Shown here piece by piece: positions 34,944 to 44,768 of a stretch of DNA of 64,000 bases (the first letter of the stretch is position 1; every line of letters begins with the position of its first letter). Where the stretch lies: positions 2,171,501 to 2,235,500 of the forward strand of contig NZ_AP023367.1 in the NCBI RefSeq assembly GCF_014218335.1, in the 5' to 3' direction. The position numbers and the translations under genes are program-made. The notes under the pieces are model-generated. The model saw nothing but the letters and a program-made list of their open reading frames with translations, was not told the origin of the DNA and ran no database searches. Source of the stretch: Anaerocolumna cellulosilytica (GTDB taxonomy: Bacteria; Bacillota; Clostridia; Lachnospirales; Lachnospiraceae).

Positions 34944-36461
34944 ATGAATATAAAACGAGCAAAAGAAGAGATTAAAAATACCGTTTTGGCATATCTGGCA
35001 AAAGATGAGTACGGGAATTACTATATACCTTACTTAAGGCAAAGACCGGTCTTATTGATGGGGCCTCCGGGAGTAGGAAAGACCCAGATAATGGAGCAGA
35101 TAGCCGGAGAATGTAAGGTGGCTCTGGTGTCATATACTATTACCCATCATACCAGGCAAAGTGCAGTTGGCCTTCCCTTTATACAAAAGAAGATGTACAA
35201 CGGAAAGGAGTGTTCGGTTACTGAATACACCATGAGTGAAATCGTAGCCTCTATCTATGATAAGATAGAGTTATCCGGCTTAAAGGAAGGAATCCTATTT
35301 ATTGACGAGATTAATTGTGTATCAGAAACACTGGCACCAACCATGCTTCAATTTCTTCAATATAAATCCTTTGGAAATAGGAGAATACCGGAAGGCTGGG
35401 TTATCATTACCGCCGGAAATCCACCGGAATATAATCGCTCCGTCAGAGAGTTTGATACTGTAACATTAGACAGGGTAAGAAGAATAAGTGTAGAACCGGA
35501 ATTTTCTGTATGGAAAGAATATGCGTATAAGCAGGGGATTCATGGTACAATTATATCCTATCTGGATATTCGAGGTGAGAATTTTTACCGTATTGAAACA
35601 ACGCCGGACGGCACCTTTTTTGCAACGGCAAGGGGGTGGGAGGATTTATCGGAAGTATTACATGTCAGTGAAAAGCTTTCTATTCCTGTTACAGAAGACT
35701 TAGTTATTCAGTATATTCAGTATAATACCATTGCCAGAGACTTTACCAATTACTATGAATTATATAACAAATACAAAGAGGTATATACCATTGAGGAGAT
35801 TCTAAAGGGAAATATTTCTCAGAATTCTATCGGTAAATTGAAACGGGCACCATTTGATGAAAAACTGAATGTCATCGGGCTATTGCTTTCAGGTCTTACG
35901 GATCTATTTAAAGAAGTCTTCTTAACAGACAGTTTTGTGGACATCTTGTTTTCTTACCTTAAGGAATGGAAACAGCAATTATATAGTATAGAAACGGTAT
36001 CACCCTACGAGTTGTTAACCGGGCTTACATTGGATGAGGAGAAGAGACTGAACCTAAAAATAGAAAGTGGCCAGGCAGATAAAGTCACAGTCACTTTATC
36101 CAACCGGATTAGAAGCACATTAAAAGAATATGCAACTGCATTATGGGAAAAACAGGGAGATACCATTGAAAAGGCTGACAGTGCTTTCACCCTTGTTAAG
36201 TCACTCTTTGACAGAGAACCTGTAAGACGGAAAGAAGCGATACAAAAAGGTATGGCTGCTCTGGAATATGTATTTGAATTTATGGAGACTGTTTTCGGAG
36301 AGGGGCAGGAGATGGTTATTTTTGTAACAGAGCTTACGGTTAATTTTTACAGTTCCAAGTTTATCGGTGAGTATGGCAGTGAAAAGTATCAAAAATACAA
36401 CCGAAGCCTATTGTTTGAAGAAAGACATAAGGATATTATGGAAGAAATAAAAAAACTGTAA
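34944..36461 (+). CDS. MoxR-type AAA+ ATPase (first of two)
   Basis: 505 aa. Walker A is GPPGVGKT (40-47), Walker B ILFIDEINC (near 118-126), sensor I region VIITAGNPPEYN and arginine-rich RVRRISVEPEF. The helical lid and a C-terminal extension of about 200 residues follow, unlike the short MoxR core. MoxR ATPases remodel or activate client complexes together with VWA partners; the VWA gene directly upstream is the expected partner. The ATG at 34944 is chosen. Thirteen more codons are open upstream, but they lie in the last hairpin of the repeat array, and AGGTG precedes 34944. It is the last gene of the first module; a new promoter follows at 36568. Confidence 0.9.
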   Translation: MNIKRAKEEIKNTVLAYLAKDEYGNYYIPYLRQRPVLLMGPPGVGKTQIMEQIAGECKVALVSYTITHHTRQSAVGLPFIQKKMYNGKECSVTEYTMSEIVASIYDKIELSGLKEGILFIDEINCVSETLAPTMLQFLQYKSFGNRRIPEGWVIITAGNPPEYNRSVREFDTVTLDRVRRISVEPEFSVWKEYAYKQGIHGTIISYLDIRGENFYRIETTPDGTFFATARGWEDLSEVLHVSEKLSIPVTEDLVIQYIQYNTIARDFTNYYELYNKYKEVYTIEEILKGNISQNSIGKLKRAPFDEKLNVIGLLLSGLTDLFKEVFLTDSFVDILFSYLKEWKQQLYSIETVSPYELLTGLTLDEEKRLNLKIESGQADKVTVTLSNRIRSTLKEYATALWEKQGDTIEKADSAFTLVKSLFDREPVRRKEAIQKGMAALEYVFEFMETVFGEGQEMVIFVTELTVNFYSSKFIGEYGSEKYQKYNRSLLFEERHKDIMEEIKKL

Positions 36462-36567
36462 TGGCAGTGGTACTGCACACCAAATAGTTCCTTCTAAAGG
36501 ATTAGAGATCCAGAGAAAAATCGCATGAATCAATCATAGTGAAGCGGTTAATCCACCAGTTTACTTA

Positions 36568-36596
36568 TTACAATAAAAAAGGAAATATGCTATAAT
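36568..36596 (+). promoter_or_regulatory. Promoter of sbcDC
   Basis: TTACAA (36568-36573), 17 bases, TATAAT (36591-36596) with TGC before it as an extended -10. Confidence 0.7.
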
Positions 36597-36664
36597 CATA
36601 GTAAATCTAAAGAATCAGTAGTTTTATTAAAGATTTAATGAAAGAAAGATTTAAGGAGATTGCT

Positions 36665-37822
36665 ATGAAGTTTTTACATATATCAGATTTACATATTGGA
36701 AAACGCGTTAACGAATTTAGTATGCTGGAGGATCAAAGATATATACTCAATCAGATACTTGATATAATTGATTTGGAAAAGCCGGAGGGCATATTAATTG
36801 CCGGAGATGTCTATGATAAAAGTATGCCCTCCGTGGAAGCAGTGCAGCTTCTGGATGAATTCTTAACAAAACTGCTTGCTAAGAATAAACCGGTTTTTAT
36901 GATAAGCGGTAATCACGATTCACCGGAGCGTCTTGGTTTTGGAAGCCAGATTGTTAAGGATAAAGGATTACATATTGCAGGAAGATTTAAAGGCAGCTTA
37001 TTGCAAGAAACCTTAACAGATGAATATGGCAGGGTTAATATCTATCTGCTTCCTTTCGTAAAGCCGGCAATGGTCAGGCCTTATTTTGAAAAGGATATAG
37101 AAAGCTATGAAGAGGCGGTAGAAACAATTATTGCGTCAGAAGATATGAATCCTTTGGAAAGAAACATACTCATCGCGCATCAATTTGTTACCAGCGGACA
37201 AAAGCAGCCGGAGCGTTGTGACTCTGAAAGTATCTCTCTTGGCGGACTTGACAATGTAGATATTAATTGCTTTCAGGCTTTTGATTATGTAGCGCTTGGA
37301 CATCTACATGGGCCTCAGAGAATTGGAAGAGATACCATTCGGTACGCCGGCTCCCCTCTAAAGTATTCCTTTTCAGAGGCAAGGCAGCGAAAATCGGTGA
37401 CTATCCTTAACGTAAAAGAGAAAGGGGAAATAGAGATTAAACTACTTCCTCTAAAGCCGTTACGTGATATGAGAGAAATAAAAGGGCCAATGGGAGCATT
37501 GATAAAAGCCGGACAAATGGAGAAGGAGGGGGCACTTGATTATATTCATGCAACCTTAACGGATGAAGAAGATATTTATGATGCAGTGGGACAGTTAAGG
37601 CAGGTATATCCGAATTTAATGAGTTTGGATTTTGAAAACAGCAGAAGCAGTCCTGGTATTCTGGAATTTGCGGCTGCCGATTCCGAAGTCTTTGTAAGAA
37701 AAAGCCCCCTTTATCTATTCACAGAATTCTATGAGGCACAAAATAATTCTGATTTAACTGAGGAACAGGAGCAGATTATGAGAGAGGTTCTTGAAAAAGA
37801 CAGAGGGGAGGGAGAATTGTAA
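36665..37822 (+). CDS. sbcD: Exonuclease SbcCD subunit D (Mre11-like nuclease)
   Basis: A 385-aa calcineurin-like phosphoesterase, the nuclease half of the SbcCD complex that opens hairpins and trims DNA ends, including protein-blocked ends. Metal-binding motifs are in order: FLHISDLHIGKR (3-14), ILIAGDVYDK, MISGNHDSPERLG, ILIAHQFV and ALGHLHGPQ. The C-terminal capping domain is present. The start is ATG 36665 after AAGGAG; the frame extends 9 codons upstream without a better site. One base separates its stop from the sbcC start, so the two are translationally coupled. It sits between two MoxR-VWA modules. Confidence 0.95.
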   Translation: MKFLHISDLHIGKRVNEFSMLEDQRYILNQILDIIDLEKPEGILIAGDVYDKSMPSVEAVQLLDEFLTKLLAKNKPVFMISGNHDSPERLGFGSQIVKDKGLHIAGRFKGSLLQETLTDEYGRVNIYLLPFVKPAMVRPYFEKDIESYEEAVETIIASEDMNPLERNILIAHQFVTSGQKQPERCDSESISLGGLDNVDINCFQAFDYVALGHLHGPQRIGRDTIRYAGSPLKYSFSEARQRKSVTILNVKEKGEIEIKLLPLKPLRDMREIKGPMGALIKAGQMEKEGALDYIHATLTDEEDIYDAVGQLRQVYPNLMSLDFENSRSSPGILEFAAADSEVFVRKSPLYLFTEFYEAQNNSDLTEEQEQIMREVLEKDRGEGEL

Positions 37823-37823
37823 G

Positions 37824-40800
37824 ATGCGCCCCATATACTTAATCATGAATGCGTTCGGACCTTATGGATCAAAAATTGAGGTTAACTTTGAAGTCTTGAA
37901 AGGTCAAGGATTGTTTTTAATAACAGGAGACACCGGAGCCGGTAAAACCACAATATTTGATGCCATTGCTTTTGCCTTATTCGGAGAAGCCAGTGGTTCT
38001 ATCAGAGGTGCGGATACCTTTCGAAGTGACTTTGCGGAAGGGACAAGCAAAACGTTTGTTGAATATACCTTTGAACAGAAAGGAAAACGATATGTTATTA
38101 ATCGGAATCCGCGATATATAAGACCAAAGAAAAACGGTGAAGGTAATACCACGGAAAATGCAGAAGCTGTACTGACCCTTCCTAACGGGGAAGTTATTAC
38201 CGGCTATAAGGAGGTTAGTAACCAGGTGGTGGATTTGCTGGGTATTACTTCAAAGCAATTTAAACAGATTGCCATGATTGCACAGGGCGAATTCCTGCAA
38301 TTACTCCTTGCTGACAGTAAAGAAAGAGGAGAGGTCTTTCGCAGGGTCTTTAACACAGAACTGTATCAAAATGTACAGCGTACACTAAAGAATAAGGAAT
38401 TAGAAGCGAAGAAAAGTTGCGAAAATAGTGAACGGAGTATATTACAATATATAAGCGGTATTCATTGTCCTCCCGGTGATGTGGGAGATGAGTTAAAGGA
38501 AAAAATAGCCACTGCAACCATTCATAGTGCTTTAGATATTTTAGATGAATTACAGAAGCTTATTCTAGAGGATGCAAAAGAAGAAAAGTCACTAAAAAGC
38601 CGGTTAGAGGAATTGAATCTAAGGATAGAGGAGCAGGTAAACCTAATCCTTCGCGGAAAGAGTATAAATAAGATATTTTCAGACTTAACGACAGTGAATC
38701 AAAAACTGGAAGAACTGTTAAAGGATTCTAAAAGCATGGAATTTAAAGAAACGCAGGTAAAAGCTGCAGAAACTGCAAGACATCAGGTTATGTTTCTTGA
38801 AGAAAACGCAAAAAAAGAGAAAGAGTCTGAAAATAAAATACGCCTTGCTATAGAACAACGTAAGGAGGAGGTAGAAAGGTTAACCGAGGAATATAAAAAA
38901 GTTTCTGCGGAATACAAAAAACAACTGGATAAGGAACCGGAGCGGGAACAACTGTTGCATGTAATAAATCGGCTGCAAAGCCAATTACCTCAGTACCGGA
39001 TGGTAAGTGAACAAAAGCAAAATATCTCTAAGTTATCGGAAGAAATTAAGCTGCTTACTGAAAAATTCTCCAATCTACAGAAACAGAAGGAGGAGCATGA
39101 GAAAAGGAAAAAGGTATTAAAAGAAGAACTGGAGGGGCTTAAGGATACAGAGGTTTTACTAATAGCCAAGCAGCAGGAGCGGGACAATTTAGAGTACAGG
39201 GAACAGGGGCTGAAACAAGTCTATGCAAGGGAAAAAGAATCTGTTAGGTTAAAAGAGCATTCTATGGAGATGGTTAACCGGTATAAGGAATTAGAGACAG
39301 AGTATACCGGATTAAGTGCAGATTATCTGCATAAGGAAACCGCTTTTTTTAGAGAACAGGCAGGCATTATAGCAAAAAACCTTACAGAAGGGGAAGCTTG
39401 TCCGGTATGCGGTTCAACCATTCATCCCCATAAGGCGGTTTTATCCCATGATGCACCCAGTGAGACTCTACTTATCAGTTCAAAAAAAGAAGTGGAGAAA
39501 AAACGTTCCATGCTGCATAAGGCAGGGGAAGAAATAGCCGTCAATCAGAAAGAACAGGATAAAAATGAAGAGGTTTTAAGGGAAAAATGGGCGGAATATT
39601 TACCAAATCAAGTTTTTGTAAATGAGCATACAAAAAGAGTGAATAGCATTATAGAAGCCTTTACTAGCTGTAAAAAATGCAAAGAAGAAACCGAAGCTGC
39701 CTGTCAGGAATTATCACAGAAAAAAGAGAGAAAAACGGCTTGTCTGGAACTGTTAGAAGCCTCTGAAAGAGCTTTGCAGGACGCAAGTACCCTGGAGGCT
39801 GTTGTAGAAAAAAAGCGTACCCATCTGGTTACAGAATTAGCAGCTATGGAGGGGGCTTATGAGAATACCAAAAAAGACTTGGAATATACCGAAGAAGAGG
39901 CCAGACAAAAGTTAAATACTTGGGATAAAGAACTTGCTTGTTTAAAGAACGCATTAAAGGATATGGAGGATACGTATCATAAACTAGGACAGGAACTTAA
40001 AACAAAAGAAGCTTTGCTAGAGAATCAAAATACAGAGAAAGATGAGTTAGTTAAGCGGAAGGAAGAAGCACTTAAGCTTTATCAGGAAAAAAGGATAGCC
40101 TGTGGATTTTTAACGGAAGAGGATTATCAGAATGCTAAAATACCGGAAGATGAGATAAAAAGCTTAAAAGAAAGTATTGACCGCTACCAGGATGTACTAA
40201 GGACAGTAAGGCAGGAAAGCCAAAGACTTACTAAGGAAACAGCGGGATTAAACTTACAGGATATTGCCAAACTAGAAGAGAAGAAAGTAGAATTAGAGGA
40301 TGAAAAAAAGAAGATAAATGGGGCTATCGAGGTGGTTACCACCAGACTGGGTATGAATGTGTCTGTGGCAGAACATCTTAAAAAAGCAGTGAACGCGGTT
40401 GAGACCTTACAGAAGGAATATTTATTACTAAGCAGGTTGTCAAAAACAGCCAACGGAGAGCTTGCCGGCAAGCAAAAAATTGCCTTTGAACAGTATGTAC
40501 AAACCTTCTACTTCAAACAAATCTTATCAGAAGCCAATAAAAGATTAAAGATAATGACAAACAACCGATTTGAGTTATTTTGCAGAGAAGAAGGGATGGA
40601 TTTACGTTCCCAATCAGGTCTTGAAATTGATGTATTGGACCACTATACCGGAAAGCAGCGCCCTGTAAAATCCTTGTCAGGGGGAGAAGCTTTTAAAGCC
40701 TCCTTAAGTATGGCACTGGGCTTGTCAGATGTGATTCAGCGCTATGCCGGTGGAGTAGAAATGAATACTCTTTTTATCGATGAAGGCTTTGGTGCCCTTG

Positions 40801-40964
40801 ATTCAGAATCCTTGGAGCAAGCAATACAAACGCTTCAAAGCCTTGCAGACAAAAACCGCCTTGTAGGAATTATATCCCACGTCACTGAATTAAAGGAACG
40901 AATTGACCGTCAGATTAAGATAGAAAAAAACAGTATGGGAAGTATCATACAGATGCAGGTTTAA
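37824..40964 (+). CDS. sbcC: Exonuclease SbcCD subunit C (Rad50-like SMC ATPase)
   Basis: 1046 aa. The N-terminal ATPase half has Walker A GDTGAGKTTIFDAIAFALFG (in the GDTGAGKTT part, about 34-42) and the Q-loop region QIAMIAQGEF. Two long coiled coils (about 175-520 and 540-900) flank the zinc hook CPVC near 525-528, which joins two complexes. The C-terminal half has the signature LSGGEAFKASLSMALGLSD, Walker B TLFIDEGFGALD and the H-loop IISHVTEL. It drives the SbcD nuclease on DNA ends in the nucleoid. Full length, no disruption. The ribosome site GGGAG lies in the last codons of sbcD. A terminator follows at 41033. Confidence 0.96.
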   Translation: MRPIYLIMNAFGPYGSKIEVNFEVLKGQGLFLITGDTGAGKTTIFDAIAFALFGEASGSIRGADTFRSDFAEGTSKTFVEYTFEQKGKRYVINRNPRYIRPKKNGEGNTTENAEAVLTLPNGEVITGYKEVSNQVVDLLGITSKQFKQIAMIAQGEFLQLLLADSKERGEVFRRVFNTELYQNVQRTLKNKELEAKKSCENSERSILQYISGIHCPPGDVGDELKEKIATATIHSALDILDELQKLILEDAKEEKSLKSRLEELNLRIEEQVNLILRGKSINKIFSDLTTVNQKLEELLKDSKSMEFKETQVKAAETARHQVMFLEENAKKEKESENKIRLAIEQRKEEVERLTEEYKKVSAEYKKQLDKEPEREQLLHVINRLQSQLPQYRMVSEQKQNISKLSEEIKLLTEKFSNLQKQKEEHEKRKKVLKEELEGLKDTEVLLIAKQQERDNLEYREQGLKQVYAREKESVRLKEHSMEMVNRYKELETEYTGLSADYLHKETAFFREQAGIIAKNLTEGEACPVCGSTIHPHKAVLSHDAPSETLLISSKKEVEKKRSMLHKAGEEIAVNQKEQDKNEEVLREKWAEYLPNQVFVNEHTKRVNSIIEAFTSCKKCKEETEAACQELSQKKERKTACLELLEASERALQDASTLEAVVEKKRTHLVTELAAMEGAYENTKKDLEYTEEEARQKLNTWDKELACLKNALKDMEDTYHKLGQELKTKEALLENQNTEKDELVKRKEEALKLYQEKRIACGFLTEEDYQNAKIPEDEIKSLKESIDRYQDVLRTVRQESQRLTKETAGLNLQDIAKLEEKKVELEDEKKKINGAIEVVTTRLGMNVSVAEHLKKAVNAVETLQKEYLLLSRLSKTANGELAGKQKIAFEQYVQTFYFKQILSEANKRLKIMTNNRFELFCREEGMDLRSQSGLEIDVLDHYTGKQRPVKSLSGGEAFKASLSMALGLSDVIQRYAGGVEMNTLFIDEGFGALDSESLEQAIQTLQSLADKNRLVGIISHVTELKERIDRQIKIEKNSMGSIIQMQV

Positions 40965-41032
40965 GCGTTCAATTCATATATAAAGTTTAAGGAATTAAAA
41001 TATTTTTCTATAAATTCAAAAAAAGATTCACT

Positions 41033-41064
41033 AAAAGAGTGCTGTAGCGATATGGCACTCTTTT
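41033..41064 (+). terminator. Terminator of sbcDC
   Basis: AAAAGAGTGC (41033-41042) pairs perfectly with GCACTCTTTT (41055-41064). The T tract is formed by the stem end. Confidence 0.75.
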
Positions 41065-41121
41065 ACATTATACATAGGATTTAATAAAGGCCTATATATT
41101 CGTTCTCATACATTTTAACTA

Positions 41122-41150
41122 TTGCCGAAAATTAGCATAAATTGTATAAT
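41122..41150 (+). promoter_or_regulatory. Promoter of the second MoxR-VWA (yeh-like) operon
   Basis: TTGCCG (41122-41127), 17 bases, TATAAT (41145-41150). The leader is about 100 bases long. Confidence 0.7.
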
Positions 41151-41259
41151 GAAAGGATATAAGTTACAGCGTATTTCTTTAATTTTTATATAGAAAGGTT
41201 CTTCAAAGATAGTATTTGCAATTGTCTAATAGCATTAGAATAGAAAGGAATAAAATAAA

Positions 41260-42375
41260 GTGAGTACAGAACATATGATAAAACCTCCCGTAGAGGTACA
41301 ATACGAAGAAGAACTACTGGCATTGCAGGAGAATGATACTGCAAAAAAACCTGCTAACTGGAAATTATCTCCCCAGGCAGTCAGAACTTTTATACTAGGC
41401 AGTAAAAAGCCTCTGATTTATAAGGAAAAAGAATACACCATTGAGAAAAAGTATCTCGGAAATGATGCACTGGTTGAGAGGTGTATTGTTACACTGGCTG
41501 GAAACCGCGGACTAATGTTAGTAGGGGAACCGGGAACTGCAAAGACTATGTTGTCGGAACTTCTCTCAGCCGCTATCAGCGGAGTCAGTACCAATACTAT
41601 TCAGGGAACAGCAGGAACTACAGAGGATATGATAAAATATTCCTGGAATTACGCCTTGCTACTAGCAAAAGGTCCGGTTCGGGAAGCACTGGTGCCATCT
41701 CCCCTCTATGTCGGCATGGAGAATGGGATTATAACAAGATTCGAAGAAATAACCAGAACACCAGCAGAAATACAGGACAGCTTAATCAGTGTCCTAAGTG
41801 ATAAGGTATTAAATGTACCGGAATTAAAAGAAGAAGGTTTCTTATTTGCAAAACAGGGATTTAATGTAATCAGTACTGCTAACACAAGGGATAAAGGCGT
41901 TAATGAAATGAGCAGTGCGTTAAAGCGAAGATTTAACTTCGAGACAGTAATACCAATTCGTGAAGCAGCACTGGAAAAACAGATTATTATAAATGAAGTA
42001 AATAAGCTTGCAAAAGAGAACCAGCTGGAGCTGACTGTAAAAGAAGACGTGGCGGAACTTTTAGCCTCTACCTATCATGAACTGCGGGAAGGAATATCAA
42101 GTCTCGGACATCAAATCGACAAACCGGCAGCAGTTATGAGCACAGCTGAAGCAGTATCGGTTTATTACCAAACCCTGATGGCAGGATATTATTATGGTGA
42201 CGGAACCATAAGTATTGAAGGACTGGTACAAAATCTACTGGGTGCCGTAGCAAAAGAAAGCAGGGAAGACCTTGAGAAGGTGAAAGGGTATTTTAACACG
42301 GTAATCAGGGATAAGGCTGCAAAAGAAGGTGGAATATGGACGAAATATTACGAAGCCAGGAAATGGCTGAGATAG
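41260..42375 (+). CDS. MoxR-type AAA+ ATPase (YehL-like; second of two)
   Basis: 371 aa. Walker A is GEPGTAKTMLSE (89-100). The Walker B region reads ITRFEEITRTPAE, with Glu where many AAA+ proteins have Asp. Sensor I is NVISTANTRDKGVNEM and SALKRRFNFETV is the arginine-finger region. It is shorter than the ATPase at 34944 and clearly a different subfamily. The gene order that follows (DUF5682, VWA, SWIM, DUF4132) corresponds in family content to E. coli yehL, yehM, yehP, yehQ and yehI. It is expected to power remodelling of a complex containing the VWA partner. The GTG start is about 10 bases after AAAGGA. It overlaps the next gene by 40 bases. Confidence 0.9.
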   Translation: MSTEHMIKPPVEVQYEEELLALQENDTAKKPANWKLSPQAVRTFILGSKKPLIYKEKEYTIEKKYLGNDALVERCIVTLAGNRGLMLVGEPGTAKTMLSELLSAAISGVSTNTIQGTAGTTEDMIKYSWNYALLLAKGPVREALVPSPLYVGMENGIITRFEEITRTPAEIQDSLISVLSDKVLNVPELKEEGFLFAKQGFNVISTANTRDKGVNEMSSALKRRFNFETVIPIREAALEKQIIINEVNKLAKENQLELTVKEDVAELLASTYHELREGISSLGHQIDKPAAVMSTAEAVSVYYQTLMAGYYYGDGTISIEGLVQNLLGAVAKESREDLEKVKGYFNTVIRDKAAKEGGIWTKYYEARKWLR

Positions 42376-44732
42376 ATGAAGTATTAAAAGAAGCATTTTC
42401 TTATGAAAATCCGGTACTCTATTTTCCAATCAGACATCACAGCCCTGCCTGTGCCTTTCATCTGAAAAAAGTTATAAAAGAATATGAACCGGAGTGCATT
42501 CTCATTGAAGGACCGTCAGGAGCCAATGAATTGTTAGATTTGATGGCACATGAAGAAACCTGTACTCCCTTTGCCGTCTATTACTCCTACCGAGACAGCA
42601 AGGGATATATTAATAATGAGAAGGAAGATTATAAGTGCTATTATCCCTATCTTGATTACTCTCCGGAGCTTGTTGCAGTCAGAGAAGGAATAAAACATAA
42701 ACTGGCAGTAGAATTTATAGATCTTCCGTATAGTGAAATCTTAATTGCTTCAACGGAGGGCAAGGGCTTATTAAAAAAGGCGGAAAAAAACAACTACAAT
42801 GACGATTACCTCCTATCCAGAAATAATTATATAGAGGAATTACTTAGAAAAGCAGATATCCGAAGTTTTGACGAATTCTGGGAAAAATATTTTGAGATGA
42901 ATGCTATGGCAGAGGATACCAAAACCTATGTCAGGCATATGTTGGCATACTGTGTACTTTCAAGGCTTCATTCCAGTGAAGAAGAGTTAGCGGCAGAAGG
43001 CTGTTTTAGCAGAGAAGCCTATATGGCCTATAAAATTTTTGAAAAAGAGAAGATTTATAAAAAGATTCTGGTAGTAACCGGAGGATTTCACACCCCAGGT
43101 CTGATAAAATTAAGGCAGGACACAGAGAAAGAAAAAGACAGTGTTAAATTACACTCCATGGATAAGGACATGGAGGGGGTTTATCTGATGCCATATTCTA
43201 TGGAAGCTTGCGACAGTTTAAATGGATATTCCAGTGGTATGCCATATCCGGGTTTTTACCAGGACATATATAAAGAATATGAAAAACAGAATGAGAAGGC
43301 ATATGAGGAAACGATATTAAAATATATTGTTTCTGCCGGCAAGGAAGCCAGGAAAAAAGAAGGATATATATCCTCCTATGATGAAATCTGTGCATATTCC
43401 ATGGTTCAGGGGCTTGCCCTGCTGAGGGGGAAAACAGCACCGGGTGTGTACGATTTAATGGATAGCATTTTATCTTCTTTCATTAAGGGGGAATACAACC
43501 TATCCACTAACGGACCGATACGAATAGTAAAGAAGCAGTTAACGGGAAGCAGCATTGGCCGCCTGTGCAAAGATGCCAAGGTACCGCCTTTAGTACAACA
43601 TTTTGAATCCCTGTGTAAAAAGTACCGCTTAAATATCCGTTCCACGTTGTCTAGTGAGATTACCCTTGCTATCTTTTCTACGGAAAGGCATCGTAGAGTC
43701 AGTGAATTCTTTTATCAGATGGAATTTCTGAATACACAGTTTGGAAGGAAAGTAAAAGGACCTGATTTGCGGATGAAAAGGGATAGGAATCTTATGCGGG
43801 AAACCTGGAAATATAAATGGAGCAGTCAGGTAGTCGCTGCTCTAATCGATATGTCCGTGTATGGAGGTACATTATTAGAAGCCTGTACGACGATTGCTTT
43901 TCGCCGCATACAAGAGGATATAAACAGCAAGGAGGGAACACTACTACTTACCAGAATGTATGAAATGGGCATGACAGAACAGCTTCCCAAGCTTTTATAC
44001 CATTTAGAGGGCGTATTAAAGAAGGATAGTGATTTCTTCTCACTAGTTGAAGCAATGTCAAATTTTCTGATGTTAGAGGAACTTAACAGTCTGTATCTAA
44101 CAAGATTTGATTTTAAAGATTTAATACAGACTGCCTATGAAAAGATACTGCACTTATTACCCTTTATGGCAAGTCTTAAGGAGGAGGATTTGCCCTCCTC
44201 CATGACAGCTTTAAAGACTATGTATCAACTATTGCAGCGTAAGGAATATGAAGAGAATAAAGAGGTGTTTTATGAAGCGCTTATTACTCTTTTAAAACAG
44301 GATAATCTTCAGACGGGACTAGAAGGCTGTATTCGTGGAATTCTTTATGGCAGCGGGCACTGTACATTTTCGGATATAGAAAAGGTTTGTTATGGATACA
44401 TGTCAGGTACTCATGAAAAATTATTGTCAGGTGCTAAGTTATTCCGCGGACTTTTTTTTACAGCAAGAGATTTGGTTTTTGTTGGGAGCAGCTTCATAAA
44501 AATGATGGATGAATTTATAGGAAGCGTTACCGGTGAAGATTTTATGTTGCTGTTGCCGGAGCTTCGAATTGCTTTTAGTTATTTTACTCCAAGGGAAATT
44601 GATGAAATTGCAAATAAAGTTGCCATGTATCACGGAAGAGAAGGTAAAGACATTGCTATAATGGCAGAAATCTCACCTCTGACCTACGAATATGGAAAAG
44701 CGTTAAATGAGATGGTATTACAAAAGATGTAG
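42336..44732 (+). CDS. DUF5682 family protein (YehM-like)
   Basis: A 798-aa cytoplasmic protein. The family signature PIRHHSPACAFHL (32-44) is followed by ILIEGPSGANELLDLM (about 55-70) and FAVYYSYRDSKGYIN. Then VVTGGFHTPGLIKL (about 245-260), with a second conserved His, and YLMPYSMEACDSLNGYSSGMPYPGFYQ. The N-terminal 350 residues look like an alpha/beta domain, perhaps enzymatic given the invariant RHH and GGFHT. The remainder is helical. No activity is known to me for this family. Its conserved place in MoxR-VWA-SWIM operons implies it works with them. The start is ATG 42336 (AAGG about 6 bases before); the 40-base overlap with the ATPase gene suggests coupling. Confidence 0.87.
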   Translation: MDEILRSQEMAEIDEVLKEAFSYENPVLYFPIRHHSPACAFHLKKVIKEYEPECILIEGPSGANELLDLMAHEETCTPFAVYYSYRDSKGYINNEKEDYKCYYPYLDYSPELVAVREGIKHKLAVEFIDLPYSEILIASTEGKGLLKKAEKNNYNDDYLLSRNNYIEELLRKADIRSFDEFWEKYFEMNAMAEDTKTYVRHMLAYCVLSRLHSSEEELAAEGCFSREAYMAYKIFEKEKIYKKILVVTGGFHTPGLIKLRQDTEKEKDSVKLHSMDKDMEGVYLMPYSMEACDSLNGYSSGMPYPGFYQDIYKEYEKQNEKAYEETILKYIVSAGKEARKKEGYISSYDEICAYSMVQGLALLRGKTAPGVYDLMDSILSSFIKGEYNLSTNGPIRIVKKQLTGSSIGRLCKDAKVPPLVQHFESLCKKYRLNIRSTLSSEITLAIFSTERHRRVSEFFYQMEFLNTQFGRKVKGPDLRMKRDRNLMRETWKYKWSSQVVAALIDMSVYGGTLLEACTTIAFRRIQEDINSKEGTLLLTRMYEMGMTEQLPKLLYHLEGVLKKDSDFFSLVEAMSNFLMLEELNSLYLTRFDFKDLIQTAYEKILHLLPFMASLKEEDLPSSMTALKTMYQLLQRKEYEENKEVFYEALITLLKQDNLQTGLEGCIRGILYGSGHCTFSDIEKVCYGYMSGTHEKLLSGAKLFRGLFFTARDLVFVGSSFIKMMDEFIGSVTGEDFMLLLPELRIAFSYFTPREIDEIANKVAMYHGREGKDIAIMAEISPLTYEYGKALNEMVLQKM

Positions 44733-44768
44733 TTGTTAAGCTAAAGGAATGCAGGTAGTGGAAAGGGC

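Noticed and set aside
36665-40964. sbcDC as part of a phage-defence operon by itself
   Set aside because: SbcCD is a housekeeping repair nuclease in most bacteria. Alone it gives no evidence of defence; only the neighbourhood is of interest.
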